From assembly GCF_963678975.1 (NCBI RefSeq), contig NC_089281.1:8147277-8211276 (forward strand): 64,000 nt of DNA, read 5' to 3'. Every line of letters starts with the position of its first letter. Positions within the stretch are counted from its first letter, which is position 1. Shown piece after piece: positions 21,941 to 34,554 of this stretch. Origin of the DNA: Dysidea avara (taxonomy: Eukaryota; Porifera; Demospongiae; Dictyoceratida; Dysideidae). The position numbers were made by a program, and so were the translations under genes. The notes beneath the pieces are model-generated. The model had not been told where the DNA came from. It made no database searches and worked only from the letters and a program-made list of their open reading frames with translations.

Positions 21941-23254
21941 TCACTTTGGTACAGTAGCAATTCTGGAGTTAATCTTTATTCCACTTGTAGTAATTTGGCC
22001 TGGTTTATAGCCATGAAAGTCAAACACAAGTTCTATACCAGGTCGAAAAACAAGACAATGGGAAGAACCTCCAAAGTGAAATGTTCCCAGCTGCTGACCT
22101 TTCTTCACCTTCTGTCCTTCTTCGACTGTTATTTCACAAGACGATACTTCTTGCATGCCAACAGCAATGAAACACATCAACCCTATATAAGGATTGTCTG
22201 CTTCAATGAATATTATGGCCCTTGTTGCGACTTCTGCAAGGTAACCTTGGAAATTGTCAGAAACAACAGAGTACTCATTGCCACCATTTGACAGAGGACA
22301 AGAATAATAAGTGCCGTCTGCAACAAATGCCTTGACAATTTTGCCATCTACAGGGCTGTGCCATCGGTGATAATAAAAGACCCTCAGAAGACCTTGGTAC
22401 ACAGTACCTCCTACAAAGCTGTCAACAAGTGGATCGTCTGCTAACAAAAATTTTATATTGTATGGTTGGCCTTTTATCCAAAATTTGCCCTGTTTTGTAA
22501 CATTCTTTTCAACCCTAAATGGATTTGATTCACATGCATTGGCAATAACTTTATTATCATCCGGAGAGGCAACAGGACGAACATTTGGTCGAAATTGTCT
22601 GGTGAAGAAATCATCCCAAGAGGTAAATCCATAATGCGGCTTGCTAGGGTCACAAACAAAGTCATCTTCAAAATTTCCTCCCATTTTCTCTAAGGCTTTA
22701 GCGCTAAGCCATTTATCCGTATTCAAAATGTAACAAGATGCTGGTGATTGTAAATATCTTCCCCATGTGTTTAAGATGTCTTTGATATGGCTGTTTACGT
22801 TAGGGTTTAAGAAAGCCGCATACCCACCAATTGTCTCCATTGGTTTAGTCAGTATTACAGTGATGGGAAATGTTACCAGTGTAGTACTGTCATTAAATTC
22901 CGGAGACTTCTTTAAAACATGGTTGATAAGTGTTAGCATGTGATGGTAATTTCTAACCTGGGGAGTTCCATTCTTCCTCTTTTGTTTTTTTGGTGACTCA
23001 GTAAACATTTGATTAAAAAACATCAAAAGTTCAGCATTGCTTTCAATAGTGTTTTTGAAACTTTCTACACTAGGATCTAGTGGGTCAGGAGAAGTTTTTC
23101 TGTCAACTTCTTCAATTTGTTGTTGTAGCCACTGGTTCATAATAGCTTGATCAGAAGACAGCCATTTACCAACAAAATGAGACACATTCTTGGCTACTAT
23201 ACAAGTTTCTGTGTTCTCTGTTGTTCCGAAGGCACAACAACAACAACAGCCCAT
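21941..23254 (-). CDS. PSD-family decarboxylase, PsiD-like, gene 2
   Basis: 437 residues, collinear with gene 1 and keeping YHRWHSPVDG and GGSS. It differs from gene 1 at a few positions: ENTETCIVAKN for ESTETCIAVKN near residue 15, SPDP for SSDP, NYHH for NYHD (about 104), TVEEG for TVKEG and GIELV for GVELV near the C-terminus. It shares most of these with gene 5 and the N-terminal ones with gene 3. The N-terminal run is five cysteines. The frame is intact, with no sign of decay. Confidence 0.9.
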   Translation of the reverse strand: MGCCCCCAFGTTENTETCIVAKNVSHFVGKWLSSDQAIMNQWLQQQIEEVDRKTSPDPLDPSVESFKNTIESNAELLMFFNQMFTESPKKQKRKNGTPQVRNYHHMLTLINHVLKKSPEFNDSTTLVTFPITVILTKPMETIGGYAAFLNPNVNSHIKDILNTWGRYLQSPASCYILNTDKWLSAKALEKMGGNFEDDFVCDPSKPHYGFTSWDDFFTRQFRPNVRPVASPDDNKVIANACESNPFRVEKNVTKQGKFWIKGQPYNIKFLLADDPLVDSFVGGTVYQGLLRVFYYHRWHSPVDGKIVKAFVADGTYYSCPLSNGGNEYSVVSDNFQGYLAEVATRAIIFIEADNPYIGLMCFIAVGMQEVSSCEITVEEGQKVKKGQQLGTFHFGGSSHCLVFRPGIELVFDFHGYKPGQITTSGIKINSRIATVPK

Positions 23255-24330
23255 TTTAGTAGCTAGCTATATCTTTTCTTACTGATCTACAACTTAACCT
23301 TTTCAACAAACTGTTCCTCTACTAGTAGAGTAACTGTCCTAACAACTACAGTACTAAGGTACAATCCCTAACTATACATGCACTGTTTATGCCGTCTATA
23401 ACAGTTTAACAACTGATAAGAAAAGTATTTGTGGACCCTTAAATGTTAGCTAGAGTGGTGATGTCACACTAGATCAGTTCCCGTAATTTAAGTAATAAAA
23501 ACCATACAATGTGTGGGTGTAATTTAATAGGCGATGGATTGTATAGCTAATGACTTTGTGTAGACAGGGAAAACATGAAGATCTTGAAGTCAAGGTATAA
23601 CAGCAGTTGTCTTGAATACTTTGTTGAAAATATTATATTGATGTGATTCACGGTTTAGTATATGGACCACTGACTCTAAAACATTCAGTATAGTTTTATT
23701 ATGACTTCAATGATGAATGTACCATAATTGATCTTCCTAGAAGACCACATCACTACCGAGTAAGTAAACATGTGCAGGTAGCTATATGTAGCGTGTGGTG
23801 TAAGTGTTAGAAATGGCTACTACAATAATTAGCTAACTCATTTCACAGAATACATTACATGATGGCTTATTATTAGCAAAGGTAACAGTCCCTTTGAAGG
23901 CTTGTTACTGTGACTATTTAGATACTATAATAAGTGCATCTATATAAGTACATAAACACAAATGAGTATTCACTGAGGCCAGGATATTTTAACCAGTCTA
24001 GAGCCTAATGTCAATAAAGTTTGCAAAGTCTCTGAGGTAGCTGAGCTCAACTGAAATATATATCATTACTGATAAAAACAATGTGTATAATTGCAAAGCT
24101 AATAACATTAAGTGTGGTGAGTCCGGCCTCAGAAACACACTACCATGTACAGATGAGGTGATAGTACCAAGTGGTTGTGGTAGGAGTAAAAGAAAAAATT
24201 TTAAAAGACATACATACATACAATTATACAATACGTATGTATGTATGTATATGTATGTATGTATATGTATGTATGTATGTAATGGTTGTAATGCTGTAAG
24301 AAGTGCATTGCCTGATATGTACGCACGATG

Positions 24331-24358
24331 CCCGAGGGCGCGCAGCGCCCGAGGGCGA
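24331..24358. repeat. GC-rich hairpin at the B2/A3 junction
   Basis: A short GC-rich block inside AT-rich DNA: GGGCGC and GCGCCC pair around GCA (24336-24350), and CCGAGGGCG occurs twice as a direct repeat. The preceding 'tgcctgatat' links it to the foldback at 2055-2150. The same block sits at the A3/A4 junction (about 29975-30003). Confidence 0.65.
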
Positions 24359-25479
24359 GTAATAGATAATATACAAATCAACTTTGGGCATGGCCGGGAT
24401 GTTTTGATAGAACTATGACACTCTTTCCACAGTACCTAAATACTCTAATAGAACAATCACAACATTCCATGTGTTGGCTGCTGCATGAGGTGTAGTGGAT
24501 GAAGATGGAATGATGCAGAGAATGAAATCTAGTAGGGATCACAGAAATAACTTTGAAACAAGTGAGATTCCAACATTGTAACTATACAACTAAAGGGCAT
24601 TCACTGTAATCTGACATCAATTAAAATTCAATTTTTATAGCTACTGGGAGCCGTCTTTGCCAAAGTATGCAGTCCAGTGTTTCTTGTATTCTGGATATGA
24701 TACAGTTCGGGTAGTTGCACAAATGAATACACAGAAAAAGGTCCTACTAATAGCATTAATGAAATAGAAGGGTGTAAAAGTGGCCAGCAAACTAACTTGG
24801 CTAGTGACATTGACATGCACGATATAGCTATGACTATTGTTTCATAGAATTTTGAGAATGTTGATACACTCATCCTGTAATAGTAGCTATATATATATAT
24901 TGCTTGATAAATGCCAGCTTTATTACAGACACCTTATAGTAAACTACAGTCTTATAATGAGGCTACCTGATTGTATTTTGATATGAAAATTTGTCAGGCA
25001 GGATCCATAATGGTTCATATCTCACTAAATATCCTGTCAGGCTGTCATAATCATCTCTGGAATTCTAGATTTGTGTTTATTCAATCCCTTGATGGTGATG
25101 TACAGTATAAAAGGATGGTTGGCAGCGCTAAATGCTGCAGGAAACAGTGCAGGATCTTATAATTGTATACCTGATGGGAATTGGTAGCTTGCAATAAATG
25201 CTGGATGCATGTATGCATGGAGATGTGGCAACAGTAGGCACAACTACTGAGGGTGTAGCTACTAATAAGGGTGCATGCTCAGTACAAAATTTATTGGTTC
25301 ACTTTTGCAAACCATAAATAACTAACTATATAGCTATATATGGAAATCACAACTCATGCATGGGTAATGAAAACCAATCAGAAAGCATGTATTGTATTTA
25401 TACTATAGTGGCTACTGGGCTCAGTGTTCCTTAAACGTTACCCTGCATCATGCATGCACCCATCTGCCTGGAATTTTAT

Positions 25480-26190
25480 AACGACAACAGATCAGACCAC
25501 ATGCAGTTATGGTCTAGGTTCAGTCATTGAAGGTTGGGACATACAACAGCTAGCTGTGCCAAGTGTTGGGAGCAGAACAAACTATCACATACAGTGAATG
25601 ATATCACAAAATCAAGACTGTCAATGCTATGATTCAAAATATTGGAAACATCAGTTAAAGGTTCTTCACTTGTTACTTTTACCACCATGAACACAATCAG
25701 TTACTAATAAAATATAATCCGCCAATCCCTTCAGACCAACACTGCTAGCCTTCACAAATTGTGAAGTGACTGCTTGACCAAAATCTAATTGAAATTTTGG
25801 AAGAGGAGGAAAGAAATTGAGAGGAACTTTCAGAGTGCTGTAAAGTGTAACATGACTACTACAATCAGGTGGTGATTTAGGGTTTGAGCTAAGCCAACAA
25901 TCTCACAAAGCGTCTATAGAAGAATCGAAATAGCCAGTACTTGTAATAACAATATGTAAATTCCGTGGGACAAACTTCTCTGATACCCAGTAGTCCACCC
26001 AATAATGTATAAATCTGAGAATCTAAATCTGTTACCCATATTTTGATTACAAGTTCCTTCAAGTTACCAACTAACAAAAGTAACTCCCCGTTGATGTCAA
26101 CTTTCCACTCAATGTCTAAGGACTGCAGATGTCTCATGCCTTAAAAATCTTTCCTAGTTGGTCAGCAGTTAACTTGATTGTTGGCAACTA
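25480..26190 (-). pseudogene. LRR-family pseudogene, unit A3
   Basis: Same blocks as in A1 and A4 (HLQSLDIEWKVDINGELLLLVGN, QLDFGQAVTSQFVKA, LAQLAVVCPNLQRLNLDHN) with the same frame changes between them. Here the uninterrupted 'ggcaactaatacag' at about 26184-26197 is the empty site for the Ty3/gypsy element of A1. Confidence 0.68.
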
Positions 26191-27574
26191 ATACAGATTT
26201 GTATTGGACAAATGATTTGGTGGGTTTTAGTTTGGTGAAACACCCCCTTTCTCATCAAATTTGCCAAACTTCCTTCTGCCAAACTTAATTCCTTTTATTT
26301 AGGTATAAATAAAGGGAAGCAGACAAGGTGTTAGTAAGCAAGTGACTATGAAGGGTATACCGGTATGTAAGTTTATTGAAGAAAATTAAAAAGTCCAGCA
26401 ACTATATCATGTCTATATGCAGTTATGGTGACTAAAATTAATTCAAATGTATACCGCATGTAACTGACTACATGCATGCACCATGTCAATTTATGACACT
26501 CCAGAACTGATAGGAGAGTCACACTCAACCAGTTTCAGTGATTGAATGCACAGTGATATCATACAACTGGAATTTAATAGCCAGTAAGCACAGGGTAAAC
26601 ATGAAGATCAAATACCATGAAGCATATGTAAATATTATTACAAACTGTCTATATGCATATATGGTTTTCTGTAGATGATCTCTTGAGGCATTTGGTATGT
26701 AGTTACATGGTTAGATTCTAATTGATCTTCTTAGAAAACACATTTCCAATGAACAAACATGCACTTGATGTGGTGAGGTGAGCGGTTACTGCATGATATC
26801 ACATACTGAAATGTATATAACTACCACTTGATTACAATGATCACATGACTTCTCTTTTATGTGTATAGTCAATTGGTGTTCTATGTTATGTATGTGGCAT
26901 TATGCTATAGGCAAGAAGTACCATTAGTTGAAGGCTGTTTCATAACTTAAAGATTGAACATGTTGTGATTTGAATCATTCCATCATCGCATGAAACATTA
27001 CATGGTACTGTAGCATACTAAAACAAGCTACTGCTTATGGGTAAAATCTTTCCCTCTTAGGTTGGCCTGTGGAATATCCCCCAACAAACACAATTTAATG
27101 GAGACACTAGGAGAAGTTGGGTACTCTATATAAGGTCATTGCAATATATACTTGTGTTTAAATATGATCACCTAGCCAGATCACTAAAATTTACATTGGT
27201 ATGATTAACCTATCGTATTGTATACAAAAATGATTTAGTCCCTGGTCCCCTCCTGTTCTAGCTCTTGAATTCATCCCTGGTATTAGAACAACTGACAAAA
27301 GTATAAGGTATAGCTAGTGACATCACATAGTCAGTTCCTAGCCTGAAATCATGCAGTGATAAAAACTACATGTATACCCTGGGGGTAGTTATAGATGTAC
27401 AGTCTGCTGTGATATGTATATACTTTCTTAGAATATTACATTCAATGAAAAACATGGGTAATTTGTTACTGATACCACATGGTACTCCATCAGATGACAT
27501 CATGAACCAACATAATAGAAAATAAGTGATTATCAGTAGACATGCATGTTATTTGATAAATGTATATGTATGTG

Positions 27575-28888
27575 TCACTTTGGTACAGTAGCAATTCTGG
27601 AGTTAATCTTTATTCCACTTGTAGTAATTTGGCCTGGTTTATAGCCATGAAAGTCAAACACAAGTTCTACACCAGGTCGAAAAACAAGACAATGGGAAGA
27701 ACCTCCAAAGTGAAATGTTCCCAGCTGTTGACCTTTCTTGACCTTCTGTCCTTCTTTGACTGTTATCTCACAAGACGATACTTCTTGCATGCCAACAGCA
27801 ATGAAACACATCAAGCCTATATAAGGATTGTCTGCTTCAATGAATATTATGGCCCTTGTTGCGACTTCTGCAAGGTAACCTTGGAAATTGTCAGAAACAA
27901 CAGAGTACTCATTGCCACCATTTGACAGAGGACAAGAATAATAAGTGCCGTCTGCAACAAATGCCTTGACAATTTTGCCATCTACAGGGCTGTGCCATCG
28001 GTGATAATAAAAGACCCTCAGAAGACCTTGGTACACAGTACCTCCTACAAAGCTGTCAACAAGTGGATCATCTGCTAACAAAAATTTTATATTGTATGGT
28101 TGGCCTTTTATCCAAAATTTTCCCTGTTTTGTAACATTCTTTTCAACCCTAAATGGATTTGATTCACATGCATTGGCAATAACTTTATTATCATCCGGAG
28201 AGGCAACAGGACGAACATTTGGTCGAAATTGTCTGGTGAAGAAATCATCCCAAGAGGTAAATCCATAATGCGGCTTGCTAGGGTCACAAACAAAGTCATC
28301 TTCAAAATTTCCTCCCATTTTCTCCAAAGCTTTAGCGCTAAGCCATTTATCTGTATTCAAAATGTAACAAGATGCTGGTGATTGTAAATATCTTCCCCAT
28401 GTGTTTAAGATGTCTTTGATATGGCTGTTTACGTTAGGGTTTAAGAAAGCCGCATAACCACCAATTGTCTCCATTGGTTTAGTCAGTATTACAGTGATGG
28501 GAAATGTTACCAGTGTAGTACTATCATTAAATTCCGGAGACTTCTTTAAAACATGGTTGATAAGTGTTAGCATGTCATGGTAATTTCTAACCTGGGGAGT
28601 TCCATTCTTCCTCTTTTGTTTTTTTGGTGACTCAGTAAACATTTGATTAAAAAACATCAAAAGTTCAGCATTGCTTTCAATAGTGTTTTTGAAACTTTCT
28701 ACACTAGGATCTAGTGGGTCAGGAGAAGTTTTTCTGTCAACTTCTTCAATTTGTTGTTGTAGCCACTGGTTCATAATAGCTTGATCAGAAGACAGCCATT
28801 TACCAACAAAATGAGACACATTCTTGGCTACTATACAAGTTTCTGTGTTCTCTGTTGTTCCGAAGGCACAACAACAACAACAGCCCAT
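27575..28888 (-). CDS. PSD-family decarboxylase, PsiD-like, gene 3 (hybrid)
   Basis: 437 residues, intact, with GGSS and YHRWHSPVDG kept. The N-terminal part (ENTETCIVAKN, SPDP) and the 5' flank are gene-2-like. From NYHDMLT on, the protein (TVKEG, GVELV) and the 3' flank are gene-1/4-like. At the DNA level diagnostic sites alternate between about 28440 and 28600, so the exchange tract ends there. The N-terminus is MGCCCCCAFG. Confidence 0.9.
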   Translation of the reverse strand: MGCCCCCAFGTTENTETCIVAKNVSHFVGKWLSSDQAIMNQWLQQQIEEVDRKTSPDPLDPSVESFKNTIESNAELLMFFNQMFTESPKKQKRKNGTPQVRNYHDMLTLINHVLKKSPEFNDSTTLVTFPITVILTKPMETIGGYAAFLNPNVNSHIKDILNTWGRYLQSPASCYILNTDKWLSAKALEKMGGNFEDDFVCDPSKPHYGFTSWDDFFTRQFRPNVRPVASPDDNKVIANACESNPFRVEKNVTKQGKFWIKGQPYNIKFLLADDPLVDSFVGGTVYQGLLRVFYYHRWHSPVDGKIVKAFVADGTYYSCPLSNGGNEYSVVSDNFQGYLAEVATRAIIFIEADNPYIGLMCFIAVGMQEVSSCEITVKEGQKVKKGQQLGTFHFGGSSHCLVFRPGVELVFDFHGYKPGQITTSGIKINSRIATVPK

Positions 28889-30005
28889 TTTAGTAGCTAG
28901 CTATATCTTTTCTTACTGATCTACAACTTAACCTTTTCAACAAACTGTTCCTCTACTAGTAGAGTAACTGTCCTAACAACTACAGTACTAAGGTACAATC
29001 CCTAACTATACATGCACTGTTTATGCCGTCTATAACAGTTTAACAACTGATAAGAAAAGTATTTGTGGACCCTTAAATGTTAGCTAGAGTGGTGATGTCA
29101 CACTAGATCAGTTCCCGTAATTTAAGTAATAAAAACCATACAATGTGTGGGTGTAATTTAATAGGCGATGGATTAGGCGATGGATTGTATAGCTAATGAC
29201 TTTGTGTAGACAGGGAAAACATGAAGATCTTGAAATCAAGGTATAACAGCAGTTGTCTTGAATACTTTGTTGAAAATATTATATTGATGTGATTCACAGT
29301 TTAGTATATGGACCACTGACTCTTAAAACATTCAGTATAGTTTTATTATGACTTCACAATGATGAATGTATCATAATTGATCTTCCTAGAAGACCACATC
29401 ACTACCGAGTAAGTAAACATGTGCAGGTAGCTATATGTAGCGTGTGGTGTAAGTGTTAGAAATGGCTACTACAATAATTAGCTAACTCATTTCACAGAAT
29501 ACATTACATGATGGCTTATTATTAGCAAAGGTAACAGTCCCTTTGAAGGCTTGTTACTGTGACTATTTAGATACTATAATAAGTGCATCTATATAAGTAC
29601 ATAAACACAAATGAGTATTCACTGAGGCCAGGATATTTTAACCAGTCTAGAGCCTAATGTCAATAAAGTTTGCAAAGTCTCTGAGGTAGCTGAGCTCAAC
29701 TGAAATATATATCATTACTGATAAAAACAATGTGTATAATTGCAAAGCTAATAACATTAAGTGTGGTGAGTCCGGCCTCAGAAACACACTACCATGTACA
29801 GATGAGGTGATAGTACCAAGTGGTTGTGGTAGGAGTAAAAGAAAAAATTTTAAAAGACATACATACATACAATTATACAATACGTATGTATGTATATGTA
29901 TGTATGTATATGTATGTATGTATGTAATGGTTGTAATGCTGTAAGGAGTGCATTGCCTGATATGTACGCATGATGCCCGAGGGCGCGCAGCGCCCGAGGG
30001 CGAGT
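28889..30005. other. 5' flank of gene 3, duplicated from the 5' flank of gene 2
   Basis: Near identical to 23255-24358, including the GTAT microsatellite (29880-29925) and the GC-rich hairpin. An extra direct repeat of 'taggcgatggat' is seen at about 29162-29184. No separate gene. Confidence 0.7.
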
Positions 30006-31119
30006 GATAGATAATATACAAATCAACTTTGGGCATGGCCGGGATGTTTTGATAGAACTATGACACTCTTTCCACAGTACCTAAATACTCTAATAGAACA
30101 ATCACAACATTCCATGTGTTGGCTGCTGCATGAGGTGTAGTGGATGAAGATGGAATGATGCAGAGAATGAAATCTAGTAGGGATCACAAAAATAACTTTG
30201 AAACAAGTGAGATTCCAACATTGTAACTATACAACTAATGGGCATTCACTGTAATCTGACATCAATTAAAATTCAATTTTTATAGCTACTGAGAGCCGTC
30301 TTTGCCAAAGTATGCAGTCCAGTGTTTCTTGTATTCTGGATATGATACAGTTCGGGTAGTTGCACAAATGAATACACAGAAAAAGGTCCTACTAATAGCA
30401 TTAATGAAATAGAAGGGTGTAAAAGTGGCCAGCAAACTAACTTGGCTACTGACATTGACATGCACGATATAGCTATGACTATTGTTTCATAGAATTTTGA
30501 GAATGTTGATACACTCATCCTGTAATAGTAGCTATATTCACATATATATATATATATATTGCTTGATAAATGCCAGCTTTATTACAGACACCTTATAGTA
30601 AACTACAGTCTTATAATTAGGCTACCTGATCATATTTTGATATGAAAATTTGTCAGGCAGGATCCATAATGGTTCATATCTCACTAAATATCCTGTCAGG
30701 CTGTCATAATCATCTCTGGAATTCTAGATCTGTGTTTATTCAATCCCTTGATGGTGATGTACAGCATAAAAGGATGGTTGGCATCGCTAAATGCTGCAGG
30801 AAACAGTGCAGGATCTTATAATTGTATACCTGATGGGAATTGGTAGCTTGCAATAAATGCTGGATGCATTTATGCATGGAGATGTGGCAACAGTAGGCAC
30901 AACTACTGAGGGTGTAGCTACTAATAAGGGTGCATGCTCAGTACAAAATTTATTGGTTCACTTTTGCAAACCATAGATAACTAACTATATAGCTATATAT
31001 GGAAATCACAACTCATGCATGGGTAATGAAAACCAATCAGAAAGCATTTATTGTATTTATACTATAGTGGCTATTGGGCTCAGTGTTCCTTAAACGTTAC
31101 CCTGCATCATGCATGCACC

Positions 31120-31855
31120 CATCTGCCTGGAATTTTGTAAGGACAACAGATCAGACCACATGCAGTTATGGTCTAGGTTCAGTCGTTGAAGGTTGGGACA
31201 TACAACAGCTAGCTGTGCCAAGTGTTGGGAGTAGAACAAACTATCACATACAGTGAATGATATCACAAAATCAAGACTGTCAATGCTATGATTCAAAATA
31301 TTGGAAACATCAGTTAAAGGTTCTTCACTTGTTACTTTTACCACCATGAACACAATCAGTTACTAATAAAATATAATCCGCCAATCCCTTCAGACCAACA
31401 CTGCTAGCCTTCACAAATTGTGAAGTGACTGTTTGACCAAAATCTAATTGAAATTTTGGAAGAGGAGGAAAGAAATTGAGAGGAACTTTCAGAGTGCTGT
31501 AAAGTGTAACATGACCACTACAATCAGGTGGTGATTTAGGGTTTGAGCTAAGCTAACAATCTCACAAAGCGTCTACATAAGAATCGAAATAGCCAGTACT
31601 TGTAATAACAATATGTAAATTCCGTGGGACAAACTTCTCTGATACCCAGTAGTCCACCCAATAATGTATAAATCTGAGAATCTAAATCTGTTACCCATAT
31701 TTTGTTTACAAGTTCCTTCAAGTTACCAACTAACATAAGTAACTCCCCGTTGATGTCAACTTTCCACTCAATGTCTAAGGACTGCAGATGTCTCATGCCT
31801 TGTAAATTCTTTCCTAGTTGGTCAGTAGTTAACTTGATTGTTGGCAACTAATACA
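31120..31855 (-). pseudogene. LRR-family pseudogene, unit A4
   Basis: The longest-preserved copy. A 99-codon frame (31548-31847) carries LTTDQLGKNLQGMRHLQSLD, and a second frame (31090-31353) carries LAQLAVVCPNLQRLNLDHN. The block between them (VPLNFFPPLPKFQLDFGQ, GLADYILLVTDCVHGGK) is open in another frame and ends in a stop. At least one frameshift and one stop break the protein, and the ends of a full LRR protein are missing. Confidence 0.7.
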
Positions 31856-33243
31856 GATTTGTATTGGACAAATGATTTGGTGGGTTTTAGTTTGGTGAAA
31901 CACCCCCTTACTCATCAAATTTGCCAAACTTCCTTCTGCCAAACTTCCTTCTGCCAAACTTAATTCCTTTTATTTAGGTATAAATAAAGGTAAGCAGACA
32001 AGGTGTTAGTAAGCAAGTGACTATGAAGGGTATACCGGTATGTAAGTTTATTGAAGAAAATTAAAAAGTCCAGCAACTATATCATGTCTATATGCAGTTA
32101 TGGTGACTAAAATTAATTCAAATGTATACCGCATGTAACTGACTACATGCATGCACCATGTCAATTTATGACACTCCAGAACTGATAGGAGAGTCACACT
32201 CAACCAGTTTCAGTGATTGAATGCACAGTGATATCATACAACTGGAATTTAATAGTCAGTAAGCACAGGGTAAACATGAAGATCAAATACCATGAAGCAT
32301 ATGTAAATATTATTACAAACTGTCTATATACATATATGGTTTTCTGTAGATGATCTCTTGAGGCATTTGGTATGTAGTTACATGGTTAGATTCTAATTGA
32401 TCTTCTTAGAAAACACATTTCCAATGAACAAACATGCACTTGATGTGGTGAGGTGAGCGGTTACTGCATGATATCACATACTGAAATGTATATAACTACC
32501 ACTTGATTACAATGATCACATGACTTCTCTTTTATGTGTATAGTCAATTGGTGTTCTATGTTATGTATGTGGCATTATGCTATAGGCAAGAAGTACCATT
32601 AGTTGAAGGCTGTTTCATAACTTAAAGATTGAACATGTTGTGATTTGAACCATTCCATCATTGCATGAAACATTACATGGTACTGTAGCATACTAAAACA
32701 AGCTACTGCTTATGGGTAAAATCTTTCCCTCTTAGGTTGGCCTGTGGAATATCCCCCAACAAACACAATTTAATGGAGACACTAGGAGAAGTTGGGTACT
32801 CTATATAAGGTCATTGCAATATATACTTGTGTTTAAATATAATCACCTAGCCAGATCACTAAAATTTACATTGGTATGATTAACCTATCGTATTGTATAC
32901 AAAAAAGATTTAGTCCCTGGTCCCCTCCTGTTCTAGCTCTTGAATTCATCCCTGGTATAGAACAACTGACAAAAGTATAAGGTAGTGACATCACATAGTC
33001 AGTTCCTATCCTGAAATTATGCAGTGATAAAAACTACATGTATACTCTGGGGGTAGTTACTAGATGTACAGTCTGCTGTGTTATGTATATACTTTCTTAG
33101 AATATCACATTCAATGAAAAACATGGGTAATTTGTTACTGATACCACATGCTATTCCATCAGATGACATCATGAACTAACATAATAGAAAATAAGTGATT
33201 ATCAGTAGACATGCATGTTATTTGATAAATGTATATGTATGTG

Positions 33244-34554
33244 TCACTTTGGTACAGTAGCAATTCTGGAGTTAATCTTTATTCCACTTGTAGTAATTTG
33301 GCCTGGTTTATAGCCATGAAAGTCAAACACAAGTTCTACACCAGGTCGAAAAACAAGACAATGGGAAGAACCTCCAAAGTGAAATGTTCCCAGCTGTTGA
33401 CCTTTCTTGACCTTCTGTCCTTCTTTGACTGTTATCTCACAAGACGATACTTCTTGCATGCCAACAGCAATGAAACACATCAACCCTATATAAGGATTGT
33501 CTGCTTCAATGAATATTATGGCCCTTGTTGCGACTTCTGCAAGGTAACCTTGGAAATAATCAGAGGCAACAGAGTACTCATTGCCACCATTTGACAGAGG
33601 ACAAGAATAATAAGTGCCGTCTGCAACAAATGCCTTGACAATTTTGCCATCAACAGGGCTGTGCCATCGGTGATAATAAAAGACTCTCAGAAGACCTTGG
33701 TACACAGTACCTCCTACAAAGCTGTCAACAAGTGGATCGTCTGCTAACAAAAATTTTATATTGTATGGTTGGCCTTTTATCCAAAATTTGCCCTGTTTTG
33801 TAACATTCTTTTCAACTCTAAATGGATTTGATTCACATGCATTGGCAATAACTTTATTATCATCCGGAGAGGCAACAGGACGAACATTTGGTCGAAATTG
33901 TCTGGTGAAGAAATCATCCCAAGAGGTAAATCCATAATGCGGCTTGCTAGGGTCACAAACAAAGTCATCTTCAAAATTTCCTCCCATTTTCTCCAAGGCT
34001 TTAGCGCTAAGCCATTTATCCGTATTCAAAATGTAACAAGATGCTGGTGATTGTAAATATCTTCCCCATGTGTTTAAGATGTCTTTGATATGGCTGTTTA
34101 CGTTAGGGTTTAAGAAAGCCGCATAACCACCAATTGTCTCCATTGGTTTAGTCAGTATTACAGTGATTGGAAATGTTACCAGTGTAGTACTATCATTAAA
34201 TTCCGGAGACTTCTTTAAAACATGGTTGATAAGTGTTAGCATGTCATGGTAATTTCTAACTTGGGGAGTTCCATTCTTCCTCTTTTGTTTTTTTGGTGAC
34301 TCAGTAAACATTTGATTAAAAAACATCAAAAGTTCAGCATTGCTTTCAATAGTGTTTTTGAAGCTTTCTACACTAGGATCTAGTGGGTCAGAAGAAGTTT
34401 TTCTGTCAACTTCTTCAATTTGTTGTTGTAGCCACTGGTTCATAATAGCTTGATCAGAAGACAGCCACTTGCCAACAAAATGAGACACATTCTTGACTGC
34501 TATACAAGTTTCTGTACTCTCTGTTGTTCCGAAGGCACAACAACAACAGCCCAT
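33244..34554 (-). CDS. PSD-family decarboxylase, PsiD-like, gene 4
   Basis: 436 residues, closest to gene 1. It has one cysteine fewer in the N-terminal run (MGCCCCAFG) and reads SVASDYF where gene 1 reads SVVSDNF (about residue 330). All catalytic motifs are kept. The 5' flank matches gene 1 for about 270 bp, then enters the inverted segment. Confidence 0.9.
   Translation of the reverse strand: MGCCCCAFGTTESTETCIAVKNVSHFVGKWLSSDQAIMNQWLQQQIEEVDRKTSSDPLDPSVESFKNTIESNAELLMFFNQMFTESPKKQKRKNGTPQVRNYHDMLTLINHVLKKSPEFNDSTTLVTFPITVILTKPMETIGGYAAFLNPNVNSHIKDILNTWGRYLQSPASCYILNTDKWLSAKALEKMGGNFEDDFVCDPSKPHYGFTSWDDFFTRQFRPNVRPVASPDDNKVIANACESNPFRVEKNVTKQGKFWIKGQPYNIKFLLADDPLVDSFVGGTVYQGLLRVFYYHRWHSPVDGKIVKAFVADGTYYSCPLSNGGNEYSVASDYFQGYLAEVATRAIIFIEADNPYIGLMCFIAVGMQEVSSCEITVKEGQKVKKGQQLGTFHFGGSSHCLVFRPGVELVFDFHGYKPGQITTSGIKINSRIATVPK

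Larger units (their letters stand above)
18842..24358. repeat. Array unit B2 (type B)
   Basis: 18842-20640 is a stretch of older interspersed repeats that also precedes gene 5 (34986-36960). It is followed by the spacer and decarboxylase gene 2. The unit ends at a GC-rich hairpin (24331-24358) that forms the junction with unit A3. Confidence 0.75.
24359..30005. repeat. Array unit A3 (hybrid A/B unit)
   Basis: The left part (LRR pseudogene, spacer, 3' part of gene 3) follows units A1/A4. The right part (5' part of gene 3 and its 5' flank to the GC-rich hairpin) follows unit B2. Distance from its start to the start of A4 is 5646 bp. Confidence 0.8.
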
